A stretch of 64,000 bases of DNA, from assembly GCA_051306365.1 (NCBI GenBank), contig JBPPNC010000120.1:1-64000 (forward strand). The letters run 5' to 3'. Numbering within the stretch: the first letter of the stretch is position 1; every line of letters starts with the position of its first letter. Positions 36,301-43,294 of this stretch are shown one piece after another. Made by a program: the position numbers and the translations under genes. Source of the DNA: Svornostia sp051306365. Lineage in GTDB: Bacteria > Actinomycetota > Thermoleophilia > Solirubrobacterales > Solirubrobacteraceae. The notes beneath the pieces were generated by a model. It saw only the letters and a list, made by a program, of their open reading frames with translations, did not search any database and was not told the DNA's origin.

Positions 36301-36371
36301 AGGGCTACCACGTCGGGCGTCCGGGACCGCTGGAGGACGTGCTCAGCGAACAGGTCCCGTCAGAGCCCTGA
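33303..36371 (+). CDS. Membrane sensor with PAS, GGDEF and EAL domains (c-di-GMP turnover)
   Basis: 1022 residues. A membrane helix at about 25-43, an extracytoplasmic CHASE-like sensor (about 45-290) and a second helix (about 300-322) are followed by two PAS domains (about 355-460 and 470-580; FQQAFDDAPVGMSLMD), GGDEF (about 590-755; RLGGDEFAVLLP intact, DHFK metal site) and EAL (about 765-1010). The EAL signature reads ELL, and FEVNLS, FEITET, LDDFGAGF, KIDGEF and AQGYHVG are intact, so phosphodiesterase activity is plausible. Synthesis and breakdown of c-di-GMP may both be present. ATG 33303 has no clear ribosome site. The 152-bp gap from the riboswitch holds no known motif. Confidence 0.92.
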   Translation: MPSAAPTPDPLSPKASRRRTDRVRLATAVTSMLIVTALAALIAHRVDVDREQTRDDQAATQALAAIESSAARLQDAVRDLTSLFSASESVTAEEFFAFAEPTLEAGAASSLSRIDLVSDAQRAAFEQRFGRKIWEPDGDTRKVAPTRPEYAVAVTVASRELRRPVVGFNLFAAPARARALRASARTGEAAASGVVSLAGTGRAGYILVGPRYTEGMPVETPAQRLRALEGWVSGTLDYQQITLALRAAAGDGGLRVSQQGQELLTIGEIDDDAKRVTAVIGGTSYDVRVAQPQMGVVPAATWVAILGLLATLFATLLIRQTAISAHRAEELAMLRGHERDEAVRTGATERAATQALLGHLPDIAMFRYGPDLRFTNVAGGLLAMTGRTSAQLVGCGPADISTEEEAAVLEPTMRAALDGATHSFAMTFGPRQLWVQTVPLTAREEALLVATDVTGLERAQAGRAEAEARFQQAFDDAPVGMSLMDLQGRFIEVNHALCEMTGFEPEDLKGRNFSVLTRSEDVPVLADALRRQAAGETHRVSTETRATHASGHTLWLEIHATTLAGPDGRAELVLSQVLDVSDRRRFEARLQYMADHDPLTGLANRRAFERALDNQLANVRRYGAQGALVVFDLDHFKAVNDTMGHTAGDAVIVNAARILRDLLRESDVIARLGGDEFAVLLPRADHEEAVDVARKLVTEIRERGSVLAGQRPGSVTASVGVTLLDPIQETGEQALVDADLAMYDAKEAGRDGFAIFEPGSATVQSRTKARLTWLERIRSALEHDRLMLVAQPIQSLADERIVHHELLLRMLDDHGDLIPPGSFLHIAERFGLIEEIDIWVVRRAIRMLAEHAARDLIFEVNLSGASIGSSRVLEVIECELRDTGVDPQRVIFEITETAAVANVPDARVFAERLGELGCRFALDDFGAGFGSFYYLKHLPCDFLKIDGEFIRHLSSTPTDRVIVAGLVRIAQGLGKQTIAEFVGDEETMDLLRREGVDMAQGYHVGRPGPLEDVLSEQVPSEP

Positions 36372-36450
36372 CATCGCGATGCGGCTCGGGCCGCTCGAGA
36401 TGGTCACGGTCCATGTGGAGGTGCAGGTGCCCCGCCCGTGTCGGCGACCC

Positions 36451-36528
36451 GCGGCGCGCTTCCGCGGAAGCGCTGCTCTGGACACTGTGACCAACGCTCT
36501 GCTTCCGCGGAAGCACGATCTGAGGTCC
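36451..36528 (+). repeat. 78-bp palindrome-bearing repeat, copy A
   Basis: Contains the 18-bp perfect palindrome GCGCTTCCGCGGAAGCGC (36456-36473), a conserved spacer GGACACTGTGACCAACG, a second palindrome GCTTCCGCGGAAGC (36501-36514) and the end CTGAGGTCC. Copy B lies 3.1 kb away in the same orientation, differs at about ten positions and one indel, and bounds the other side of the accessory segment. It also fills most of the 177-bp gap after the GGDEF-EAL gene. Confidence 0.85.
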
Positions 36529-36548
36529 TACAGCGACACAATCGTGCC

Positions 36549-36893
36549 GTGGACGACGCCGAGAAGCACCAGCGCGTCGCGGACGCGTTTCGGAAGATGG
36601 TCATCGAAGAGACGGCGGCCATCGTCGATGCGGGAAGCGCAGAGTTGGAGCTCTCCGGCACCGACCGTACCCCGACGATCGATGTCTACGACAAGGACCC
36701 GGCGGGTCTCGTCAGCAAGTCCCGGTGCTACCTGCGGGCGCTCATGGCTGGACGTGTGACGTTCACCCTCCGAAAGGGCTCGTCGGCTGGTCGGGGTGAC
36801 CTGCTGCTTGACGACGGCACCGAAGTGCCAATCGGCAGGATGTCCACCTTGGCGGACATCGTCGCCTGCGCCGCGAGCTGGTCTTCGCGGTAG
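36549..36893 (+). CDS. Hypothetical protein behind repeat copy A
   Basis: 114 residues from GTG 36549; ATG 36438 would give 151 residues but runs through the repeat. Residues 1-90 look like an ordinary small globular protein (DAFRKMVIEETAAIVDAGS, then SRCYLRALMAGRVTFTLRKG). The last 15 residues read through the opposite strand of a truncated nucleotidyltransferase gene, so the natural C-terminus may be missing. No ribosome site is evident. It may be real but decaying. Confidence 0.4.
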   Translation: MDDAEKHQRVADAFRKMVIEETAAIVDAGSAELELSGTDRTPTIDVYDKDPAGLVSKSRCYLRALMAGRVTFTLRKGSSAGRGDLLLDDGTEVPIGRMSTLADIVACAASWSSR

Positions 36894-36991
36894 GTGCCGA
36901 GAATGGCCTGGGAGCCGACGACGATGACCGCATGCGCGTCGATGATCTGGCAGGCAGCGCGGATCGCGTGCTCCAGTTGGTCGCGGCGCAT
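36728..36991 (-). pseudogene. Truncated nucleotidyltransferase-like gene
   Basis: The first 50 residues (MRRDQLEHAIRAACQI, then AVIVVGSQAILGTY, the GS motif of the nucleotidyltransferase fold, and SAKVDI) resemble AbiEii/DUF6036-type nucleotidyltransferases, which are several times longer. After about position 36838 the similarity stops and the frame runs antisense through the hypothetical gene at 36549, ending at 36728. The second half, with the remaining catalytic carboxylate, is absent. The start overlaps the partner gene stop (TGATG), so it was once the second gene of a pair. Confidence 0.65.
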
Positions 36992-37431
36992 CAGGGGGCC
37001 GCGAGCAGGGCCTCGGACCGATCACGGTCTGAGAGCAGGCCGCTCATCGGCGAGACCTCGCGCATCTCGATCGCGTCACGGTCGAGTCCGGTGAGGGCCC
37101 GATGCAGTCCTCCGAGGTCACCCGCTTCAATCGCGGTCTCCCAGCGGGTGAGGTTCCGCTCGTGCGGCTGGCCCTGCACGTTGCCGCGTAACCTCTCGCA
37201 GTTGCGCTGCATGGCAGGGCGCCACCGGTTGAGCGTTTCGCGGTCCAGGCGACGTGCCAGCTGCCGGTGTAACAGCCAGGAGCGACGTTCGGACCGTGTG
37301 AGATCCGGCCGGGTCAGGCGCCTGGTCACCTCTGCCCGGTAGCCCATGCACGCGAGCAGGCGGTCGAGTTGCTCGTCGCTCGCACTGATCGCACCGGACG
37401 CACGTCGGCTGTCGGCAGTGTCCCTCGCCAT
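36991..37431 (-). CDS. Conserved hypothetical, partner of the nucleotidyltransferase gene
   Basis: 146 residues, helical and charged: DEQLDRLLACMGYRAEVTRRL, DLTRSERRSWLLHRQLARRL, RGNVQGQPHERNLTRWE, TGLDRDAIEMREVSPMSGLL. A two-gene arrangement with a nucleotidyltransferase, joined by a TGATG overlap, is the layout of MNT/AbiE-type toxin-antitoxin pairs, in which this would be the antitoxin-like or regulatory partner. That role is inferred from layout only. The gene is intact although its partner is cut short. Confidence 0.55.
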   Translation of the reverse strand: MARDTADSRRASGAISASDEQLDRLLACMGYRAEVTRRLTRPDLTRSERRSWLLHRQLARRLDRETLNRWRPAMQRNCERLRGNVQGQPHERNLTRWETAIEAGDLGGLHRALTGLDRDAIEMREVSPMSGLLSDRDRSEALLAAP

Positions 37432-37447
37432 GTGAGGTGACGCACGG

Positions 37448-37511
37448 CTACCGCACCGCCGCGCCAGCGCCTTGACGAACTCCTCGAGCTGCTCCGTCGT
37501 CCAAGCACTGG
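37448..37511 (-). pseudogene. Duplicated 3' end of the vWA gene
   Basis: These 64 bases match the last 63-64 bases of the vWA gene at 39645-39708, including the stop codon (CTACCGCACC on the plus strand) and the codons for EQLEEFVKALAR, with about five changes and two 1-base indels that break the frame. Similarity ends abruptly on both sides. It is a relic of duplication or of an insertion event at the gene end. The remaining gap to 37635 shows nothing else. Confidence 0.8.
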
Positions 37512-37635
37512 AGTAGCCGGGAGCTCAGTACGGTCTGGCCGCCCGCATTGCATGGGTTGCGAAGCGGCGGTCTGCCGGTGGTGGACGGTGTTGCCGGACG
37601 CGGTGTTGCGCGTCGCTTGGATCGCGGACGCTGGG

Positions 37636-38994
37636 CTACCGCGTAACCCACGCCAGGCGCACAGCGCCGGGGGGGCCGGACACGCCCTGTTGGGTCCATA
37701 CGATCGCGACGCGCTGCCTGGAGCCTGCGGCGTAGACCCCGGCAGCTCGGGCGCCGGGGATGGTCTGTGGCTCGGTCCATCTGCCGCGGTCGGGGCGCAC
37801 CGCGACGCGCAGCCGCGACGTGCGTTGTCGGCGTTCGGTCCAAGCGGCGACCGTTCGGTCGCCCAGGACGCCGAGCGCGGGCGGCGACGCGATCCAGCCG
37901 CTCGCAGAGAGCCGCTGAACGGGCGAGAAGGACCTTCGACCGGGCGGCCGCGTGCTGGTGCTGACCGTCGAAGACGTGATTCGCTGGTTGGCGCCGCGCT
38001 GGTACATATCTGCCCACGCCGCCACGACGCGCCCGGTGCTGGGCAGCGCCAGCTGCAACGTGTCCCAACCGGTCGTCAGCTCCGCGATCGGGAACGGCAG
38101 CGTGCTGGTCACAACACGGCCCTCGCGTGTGAGGATCGAGAACATCCGCATCTTGGCCGCGTTGTAGGCGTTGCTCGTCCTCTGCTGCCAGGTCACCCCG
38201 GCGCCGCCGGTGCCGCTGACGGCCGCGAGCCTGCCCGGGAAATACGCGGGGGGCTGGGTGAGCGTGACCGGGGCGCTGAAGCGCCTCGCTCTGGAGCTCA
38301 GCGTCCTGGCGAGGACCGCCGGCTCAGTCGGCGGCGGCGGGAACGTGGACCAGCTGACGAGCACGCTTCCCCATGGCGTAGCCGCCACGACTGGCTGTCC
38401 GGGGTGGCCAGGATCCAGCGTGATTGGTGGGCTGAAGCGCTTTCCCGGCTCGCGAATCGCCGCGCGCACGGGACGGCGCGCATCGTCCGGATCCATCCAC
38501 GTCACGACGGAGCGGCCGCTGGCCGTCACCGCCACGCCGCCGACCGCGTAGCTGCCGCTCGTGCTCGCGCGCGCGAGCGTCTGCGGCCGCGCGAAGGACC
38601 GGCCGGGTGCGGCGATCGCAGCACGCAGCACCGAGACTCGTCGACCCTTGTCGTCGACCCAGGCCGCGACGGCGGTGCCGTCGGCGCCGACGGCGACATC
38701 CATCCCGCCGGCGCTCCCTCCGCCGCCGGGAAGCCGCTGCAGCCGGCCAGGGCGAGCACCCGCGCCGACGCGCGCCAGCACCGCGAAGTCGTGTGTGTCT
38801 TGCGTTCCCGTTTGGAGATACGTATCCATCAGGACGGCAGTCCGGTTGCCGCCGACCGCGAACTCGATGCCCTGAACGACCCGTCCGCGCGGCGAAATCG
38901 GCTCCGGAGCGACCACCACACGAGCATCCGACGCCGCCGCCGCGACCAGCACGGCCAGCGCAACGAACAACACGAGTGCAGAAGAGCGCAGCAT
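37636..38994 (-). CDS. Secreted beta-propeller-like repeat protein
   Basis: 452 residues. The signal peptide LVLFVALAVLVAAAASDA spans about 8-25. The mature protein has repeated units of the kind VAVGADGTAVAAWVD, VAVTASGRSVVTWMD, VAATPWGSVLVSWS and VLGDRTVAAWTE, spaced roughly 50-60 residues apart, as in blades of a sialidase/BNR-like propeller. No catalytic site is recognised; it is probably a secreted binding or structural protein. ATG 38994 was chosen over TTG 38997. It lies inside the repeat-bounded segment. A 204-bp spacer to the next gene carries only possible promoter elements. Confidence 0.65.
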   Translation of the reverse strand: MLRSSALVLFVALAVLVAAAASDARVVVAPEPISPRGRVVQGIEFAVGGNRTAVLMDTYLQTGTQDTHDFAVLARVGAGARPGRLQRLPGGGGSAGGMDVAVGADGTAVAAWVDDKGRRVSVLRAAIAAPGRSFARPQTLARASTSGSYAVGGVAVTASGRSVVTWMDPDDARRPVRAAIREPGKRFSPPITLDPGHPGQPVVAATPWGSVLVSWSTFPPPPTEPAVLARTLSSRARRFSAPVTLTQPPAYFPGRLAAVSGTGGAGVTWQQRTSNAYNAAKMRMFSILTREGRVVTSTLPFPIAELTTGWDTLQLALPSTGRVVAAWADMYQRGANQRITSSTVSTSTRPPGRRSFSPVQRLSASGWIASPPALGVLGDRTVAAWTERRQRTSRLRVAVRPDRGRWTEPQTIPGARAAGVYAAGSRQRVAIVWTQQGVSGPPGAVRLAWVTR

Positions 38995-39198
38995 CAACGC
39001 ACACGATGCTGAGTCCTCGAGCCACCGTCATCCGTAGCCGACACGACAGATCGGCGCGCGAACCGCAACGCTCTGTCGGAATGTGGACGCGGCTAACCTT
39101 CCTGGGCGAGGTCGCGCGTCCGCCGGCCGAAGAACCGCGCTCATGCATCGCCGTTGTGCTTACCAGCCCGCGGTTCGCTGCGCGACCCGGAGGCAACC

Positions 39199-39405
39199 TT
39201 GGCTGGCAGTAAAAAGACGACGTTCGCGAAGATGAACCGCGAGGCGAAGGTGCGCGAGAAGCGCCAGGCGAGCATCCTCCGGAAGGAGCAGCGCGCGCGC
39301 GACCGCGACGCCGGCGTCGAGATCGAGCATGAGGTCGAGGACCTCAGTCACCTCGACGTGGCGTTCGTCGAGGGCGTCGAGCCCGACGTCAGCGTCAAGC
39401 GGTAA
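39199..39405 (+). CDS. Small basic conserved protein
   Basis: 68 residues. The N-terminal half is highly basic (AGSKKTTFAKMNREAKVREKRQ), the C-terminal half acidic (EIEHEVEDLSHLDVAFVEGVE). TTG 39199 has GGAGG five bases upstream; ATG 39232 is an alternative that loses the conserved-looking KKTTFAK. Similar short basic proteins occur in actinobacteria and are thought to bind nucleic acid or ribosomes, but no function is established. Confidence 0.6.
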   Translation: MAGSKKTTFAKMNREAKVREKRQASILRKEQRARDRDAGVEIEHEVEDLSHLDVAFVEGVEPDVSVKR

Positions 39406-39550
39406 CTCCACCTGGGGCCGCTCTCGGCTTCTGCGTCGAGGCAAGAGCAGCATCGCTGCGGCGCGCCGCCCGACTGCTGCTTCGGACGAGAAGGAGGAGT
39501 CAGCGCCTCGCGGCATTCGGCGCCGCGAGCGCCTTCACGAAGTCTGACAC

Positions 39551-39629
39551 GCGGCACGCTTCCGCGGAAGCGCTGCTTTGGACACTATGACCAACGCGGA
39601 CGATTCCGCGGAAGCGCGACCTGAGGTCC
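39551..39629 (+). repeat. 78-bp palindrome-bearing repeat, copy B
   Basis: Second copy of the repeat at 36451-36528, same orientation: GCTTCCGCGGAAGCGC palindrome (39558-39573), spacer GGACACTATGACCAACG, second core TTCCGCGGAA (39604-39613), end CTGAGGTCC. It stops 15 bases short of the vWA stop codon. Just left of it (39500-39546) the minus strand reads DFVKALAAPNAARR then stop, reminiscent of the vWA C-terminus EFVKALARPVR. The 239-bp gap 39406-39644 contains nothing else. Confidence 0.85.
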
Positions 39630-39644
39630 CGCAGGGTCCGTGGA

Positions 39645-41051
39645 CTACCGCACCGGCCGCGCCAGCGCCTTGACGAACTCCTCAAGCTGCTCGGTCGTCC
39701 AGCACTCGAACGCCTCGCAGTACTGCTCGTACGCCGAGATCACCGAGTCGCCGTAGTTCCAGTACAGCCGCGGCTCGGGGTTCAGCCAGAACGTGCGGCC
39801 CGCCTTCGCCGCGACGTCGGCGAAGAGGTCGGCGCGCGGGTCGCGGCCGTTCGTCCGGGCGTCGCCGAGCACGATGACGGTCGCCCGCGGGTGCAGCTCG
39901 TCTTCGACCTGCTCGCGGAACTCGGACCAGACGCGGCCGTAGTCGGTGTAGCCGGAGATGTCGGCCACGCCGGCGTCGCGGCTGATCGCCTCGTTGACGA
40001 GCTTGAAGTCCCGCTCGCGCTCGAAGACCTCGGTGACCTCGCTGATGCGCTCGATGAAGACGAACGACCGCATCTTGCGAAACGAGTCGTGGAGCGCGTG
40101 CATGACGCTCAGGAAGAACACCGACGCGCTGGTGACGCTGGTCGACACGTCGCAGAGCACGAAGATCTCGGGGCGGCGGGGCCGGACGGGCTTGTAGCGC
40201 AGGTCCACGGGGACGCCGCCGGTCTGCAGCGACGCGCGCATGGTGCGGCGGACGTCGATCTGCGCGTGGCGCTTGCGCCCGCGGTTCTCCTGCCCCTGGG
40301 TCTTCAGCCGCCGCTTGAGCTGCACGACGACCTTGTGCACGCCGGCGAGATCCTGCAGCGGGCCGCCCGGCAGGCCGCGGTCGAGGTCGGAGAGCGGGCG
40401 GGACGGCGGGAGCTGCTGGGTGCGCTCGATCGATCCGCGCTCGAGCTCGCGCCGCAGGAGCTGCTCGAAGCGGCGTAGCTGCTCGCGCGGCAGGCCCTCG
40501 CGGCGGGGGTCGCCCTGGGGCGCGTCGGGCTGCGGGTCCGAGCGCAGGCCGAGCGAGCGGCGGATGCGCTGGACGTCGACGCCGATGACGCCGGAGCCCT
40601 GGCCGCGCTTGCCGAACGCGCTGATCGCCAGCCGGGCGAGGTCGCGCATGGCGCCCTCGTCGCCGTCGCGGATGGCCTGGGCGATGGCGTCGCGCAGGTC
40701 GGCTTCGTCGAACGCGCCGTCCTCGCCGGCGGCCGTGGCGGCCTGGTCCTCCTCGCCCTCCCTGACGCCCTCACGCAGCGCGGCCTCCTCGCTGGCGCGG
40801 AAGAGGAAGCGGTCGAAGACGAGCTCGAACCGGCGGCGGTCCTCGGGGGACTTCGCCAGGGTCGCGGCGAGCGCTTCGCGGACATCCTCGGGGTCCGTCC
40901 ACGCCACCTCACCGAGCGCGGCGACGGCGTCCATCAGCTCGGAGGTGCCCGACGACACGCCCTCGGCGCGGAGCTCCTCGGCCAGGTAGACGAGGTTCGC
41001 GGCGAACCCGCCGGGGCGCTCCAGATCGGTGCGTTGCCTAGGAGGCGCCAC
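39645..41051 (-). CDS. vWA-domain protein (CoxE-like), partner of MoxR ATPase
   Basis: 468 residues. The C-terminal half (about 285-460) is a von Willebrand A domain with the metal-site motif DVSTS (FVLCDVSTSVTS near 300) and TDYG. The N-terminal half is helical and charged with a basic linker (KRRLKTQGQENRGRKRHAQ). CoxE-like proteins work with MoxR AAA ATPases to insert metals or remodel complexes. GTG 41051 overlaps the MoxR gene by 14 bases. Its 3' end is duplicated at 37448 and adjoins repeat copy B, so this gene end has been an insertion or duplication site. Confidence 0.88.
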   Translation of the reverse strand: MAPPRQRTDLERPGGFAANLVYLAEELRAEGVSSGTSELMDAVAALGEVAWTDPEDVREALAATLAKSPEDRRRFELVFDRFLFRASEEAALREGVREGEEDQAATAAGEDGAFDEADLRDAIAQAIRDGDEGAMRDLARLAISAFGKRGQGSGVIGVDVQRIRRSLGLRSDPQPDAPQGDPRREGLPREQLRRFEQLLRRELERGSIERTQQLPPSRPLSDLDRGLPGGPLQDLAGVHKVVVQLKRRLKTQGQENRGRKRHAQIDVRRTMRASLQTGGVPVDLRYKPVRPRRPEIFVLCDVSTSVTSASVFFLSVMHALHDSFRKMRSFVFIERISEVTEVFERERDFKLVNEAISRDAGVADISGYTDYGRVWSEFREQVEDELHPRATVIVLGDARTNGRDPRADLFADVAAKAGRTFWLNPEPRLYWNYGDSVISAYEQYCEAFECWTTEQLEEFVKALARPVR

Positions 41052-41928
41052 TGGACGGCGCCGCCAGGCGCACGCCGACGCGCTCGGCGACGAGGTCGAG
41101 ATCCGTGCGGTGCTTGACGATGACCGACATCGTGTCGCGGAAGACCTGCTGGTCGAGGTCCTCGGCGCCGATGAGCAGCAGCGCGCGCGCCCAGTCGATC
41201 GACTCGGCGATCGACGGCGGTTTCTTCAGGTCGAGCTCGCGGACCATCCCGACGACCTCGACGAGGCGGCGCGCGATCGTCTCGTCCAGCTCGGGCGCGT
41301 GCAGGCGGACGATCTCCAGCTCAGCCTCCAGCTCGGGGTAGTCGAGCCACAGGTAGAGGCAGCGGCGCTTCAGCGCCTCGGTCAGCTCACGCGAGTTGTT
41401 GCTGGTCAGCAGGACGATCGGCATCGACGCGGCGCGGACGGTGCCCATCTCCGGGATCGAGACCTGGAAGTCGGACAGGATCTCGAGGAGCATCGCCTCG
41501 AACTCCTGGTCGGTCTTGTCGATCTCGTCGATCAGCAGGACGACGGGCTCGGGGCTGGAGATCGCCTCGAGCAGCGGGCGGGTGAGCAGGAACTCCTCGC
41601 CGAAGATGTCGTCGTGGACGCTGTTCCAGCCGGTGCCCTCGGCCTCGGCCTGGATGCGCAGCAGCTGCTTGCGGTAGTTCCACTCGTACAGGGCCTTGGC
41701 CTCGTCGAGCCCTTCGTAGCACTGCAGGCGCACGAGCTTGCGGCTGAGGTAGCGGCTCAGCGCCTTCGCGAGCTCGGTCTTCCCGACGCCCGCGGGGCCC
41801 TCGACGAGCACCGGCTTACCCAGCCGGGTCGCGAGGTAGGCGACGAGTGCGGTGGATTCCCCGGCGAGGTAGTCGGCGGTGCGCAGGCCCGCGCGGAGCT
41901 CCTCGACGGAGGTGGGGGAGTCGGCCAT
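41038..41928 (-). CDS. MoxR-type AAA+ ATPase
   Basis: 296 residues. Walker A GPAGVGKTE (near 42), Walker B VVLLIDEIDK (near 118), sensor 1 LLTSNNSREL and the sensor-2 region near RRLVEVVG are present. These chaperones act on a partner carrying a vWA domain, which is encoded directly downstream with overlap. ATG 41928 (MADSPTSVEELRAGL) fits the family start; upstream in-frame codons run into the divergent small gene. The client complex is unknown. Confidence 0.9.
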   Translation of the reverse strand: MADSPTSVEELRAGLRTADYLAGESTALVAYLATRLGKPVLVEGPAGVGKTELAKALSRYLSRKLVRLQCYEGLDEAKALYEWNYRKQLLRIQAEAEGTGWNSVHDDIFGEEFLLTRPLLEAISSPEPVVLLIDEIDKTDQEFEAMLLEILSDFQVSIPEMGTVRAASMPIVLLTSNNSRELTEALKRRCLYLWLDYPELEAELEIVRLHAPELDETIARRLVEVVGMVRELDLKKPPSIAESIDWARALLLIGAEDLDQQVFRDTMSVIVKHRTDLDLVAERVGVRLAAPSSGAS

Positions 41929-41955
41929 GGGCTCCGAATGATAGGAACTCGGGCG

Positions 41956-42150
41956 ATGCTGGCCCTTGCGGCGACGCAACCGTCCATCGGGCCGATCCTC
42001 CTCGTGCTCCTCCTCGGCGTGCTCGTGACCTTCGGCGGGCACCTCACGAACTCCCGCCGCGCGGTCGCGATCGGGATCTTCGTGATCTTCCTGGCGACCG
42101 TCCTGATGTTCGCGCTGGGCTTCGGCGCGTACCGGCGCGACGCGACATGA
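41956..42150 (+). CDS. Small two-helix membrane protein
   Basis: 64 residues (70 if ATG 41938 is used). Two hydrophobic helices (about 10-25 and 37-57) are separated by a short basic turn (HLTNSRRA). AGGAA precedes ATG 41956 by nine bases. It lies 27 bp from the divergent MoxR start and ends four bases before a convergent gene. Function unknown. Confidence 0.5.
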   Translation: MLALAATQPSIGPILLVLLLGVLVTFGGHLTNSRRAVAIGIFVIFLATVLMFALGFGAYRRDAT

Positions 42151-42153
42151 AGG

Positions 42154-42807
42154 TCAGCGCGCCGGCGGGATCTCGCCGGGGCGCAGCGGCCGGGTCGGCG
42201 ACTCGTCGTCGGCTGCCGGGACGTCGTCGAACAGGGTGGGGGCCGTGTCGTCGACATCGACGGGCGCAGACGTCCGGCGGCGCGGGCGCGGTTCCGGGGC
42301 GGGCTCCGGTGCCGGGCTCGGGCGCTCCTCGCGCAGCAGCGGCGGGCCCGCAGGCTGGTCCTGGCGCATTCGCCACCCCGCGGCGGCCAGGGCGAGCCCC
42401 GCGACGAACGCCACGAAGATCCCCCAGCTGACGCCCACGACCGTGCCCTCCGGGCCGTCGGGCTTGTCGAGCTGGCGCAGGAAGATCAGCAGGCACACCC
42501 AGATGCCGCCGGCGAAGACGAACGTCCCGTCACGACCGGGGAGCGAGAACGTGCCGCCCTCGGCACGGCCGATGATGAGCGCGAGCACCGCGGCGGCGAC
42601 GAGGAGCACGGCCGCTTCGGTGAAGTCGAAGACCTGGAAGGCGTTGACCGAGCTGTCGGCGAGCGCGCCGCGGCCGGACACCGCGGTGTACTGGTACCAC
42701 GGCAGCAGCATGCTGACGAACAGCGCGAGCGCCGCGGCTGCGGCGAGCCGCTGGTCGCCGTGCAGGGACCGCCAGATCCCCCGGCCGCGCTGGGCGGCAC
42801 CGGTCAT
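42154..42807 (-). CDS. Hypothetical membrane protein with Pro-rich tail
   Basis: 217 residues: four hydrophobic helices (about 20-40, 60-80, 93-110, 123-145) followed by a Pro/Glu/Arg-rich, probably disordered tail (from about 155). No catalytic motif. Its layout resembles the protein at 7782-8369. ATG 42807 overlaps the EVE gene stop (ATGA). Last gene of the operon that begins with the C5-epimerase-like gene. Confidence 0.65.
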   Translation of the reverse strand: MTGAAQRGRGIWRSLHGDQRLAAAAALALFVSMLLPWYQYTAVSGRGALADSSVNAFQVFDFTEAAVLLVAAAVLALIIGRAEGGTFSLPGRDGTFVFAGGIWVCLLIFLRQLDKPDGPEGTVVGVSWGIFVAFVAGLALAAAGWRMRQDQPAGPPLLREERPSPAPEPAPEPRPRRRTSAPVDVDDTAPTLFDDVPAADDESPTRPLRPGEIPPAR

Positions 42808-43268
42808 ACGGTGACGCTGGCCACAGCGCGCAGGCGCGCCATCAGCAGCTCGGCGTCATGCTCGCTGACGGTGCGGATCTGCCCCTGGAACGCGAGCTTC
42901 CAGTGCTCGGGCGGCCACGTCTGGATGTGCTCGAGGTCCTCCTTGAGCTCCTCGGCCGGGACGAACTGCGCCTCCTCGAGGACCAGTTCGGGCTCGGTGG
43001 CGAAGCGCCACGGGTACGGGTCGGCCTTGCCGGGCTTTCCGGGCCAGATCTTCTCACGGTCCTCATACAGCTCGCCGGTCACGGTGATCGCAGCGGCGAA
43101 GCGCATGATCTTCGTGAGGTAGAGGACGATCCGGTCGCCGGGCTCGATCTCCAGCGCCCGGTTGCGGTTGCGCTCCTTCAGGCCGATGACGGTGAAGCCG
43201 CGCTCGGCGGTCGCCGCGTAGTTGTCGGGCGAGCCCGTGAGGATCCAGGTGCGCGCGTCGTCGGCCAT
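42804..43268 (-). CDS. EVE-domain (PUA-like) protein
   Basis: 154 residues forming one EVE domain: TWILTGSPDNYAATAERGF at the N-terminus, then GDRIVLYLTKIMRFAAAITV and a region ending in EPELVLEEAQFVPA. EVE domains bind modified bases in DNA or RNA and occur in defence and RNA-modification contexts. Here it is embedded in an ArsA operon rather than beside a restriction gene, so a housekeeping role is more likely. ATG 43268 fits the domain edge; ATG 43289 adds seven residues. Confidence 0.85.
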   Translation of the reverse strand: MADDARTWILTGSPDNYAATAERGFTVIGLKERNRNRALEIEPGDRIVLYLTKIMRFAAAITVTGELYEDREKIWPGKPGKADPYPWRFATEPELVLEEAQFVPAEELKEDLEHIQTWPPEHWKLAFQGQIRTVSEHDAELLMARLRAVASVTV

Positions 43269-43294
43269 GCGGCCGATTCTACGCGGCACGGTCG

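Noticed and set aside
33636..36311. 891-codon open frame on the minus strand opposite the GGDEF-EAL gene
   Set aside because: Low-complexity Arg/Leu/Ala/Asp content; the plus strand carries unmistakable PAS, GGDEF and EAL domains.
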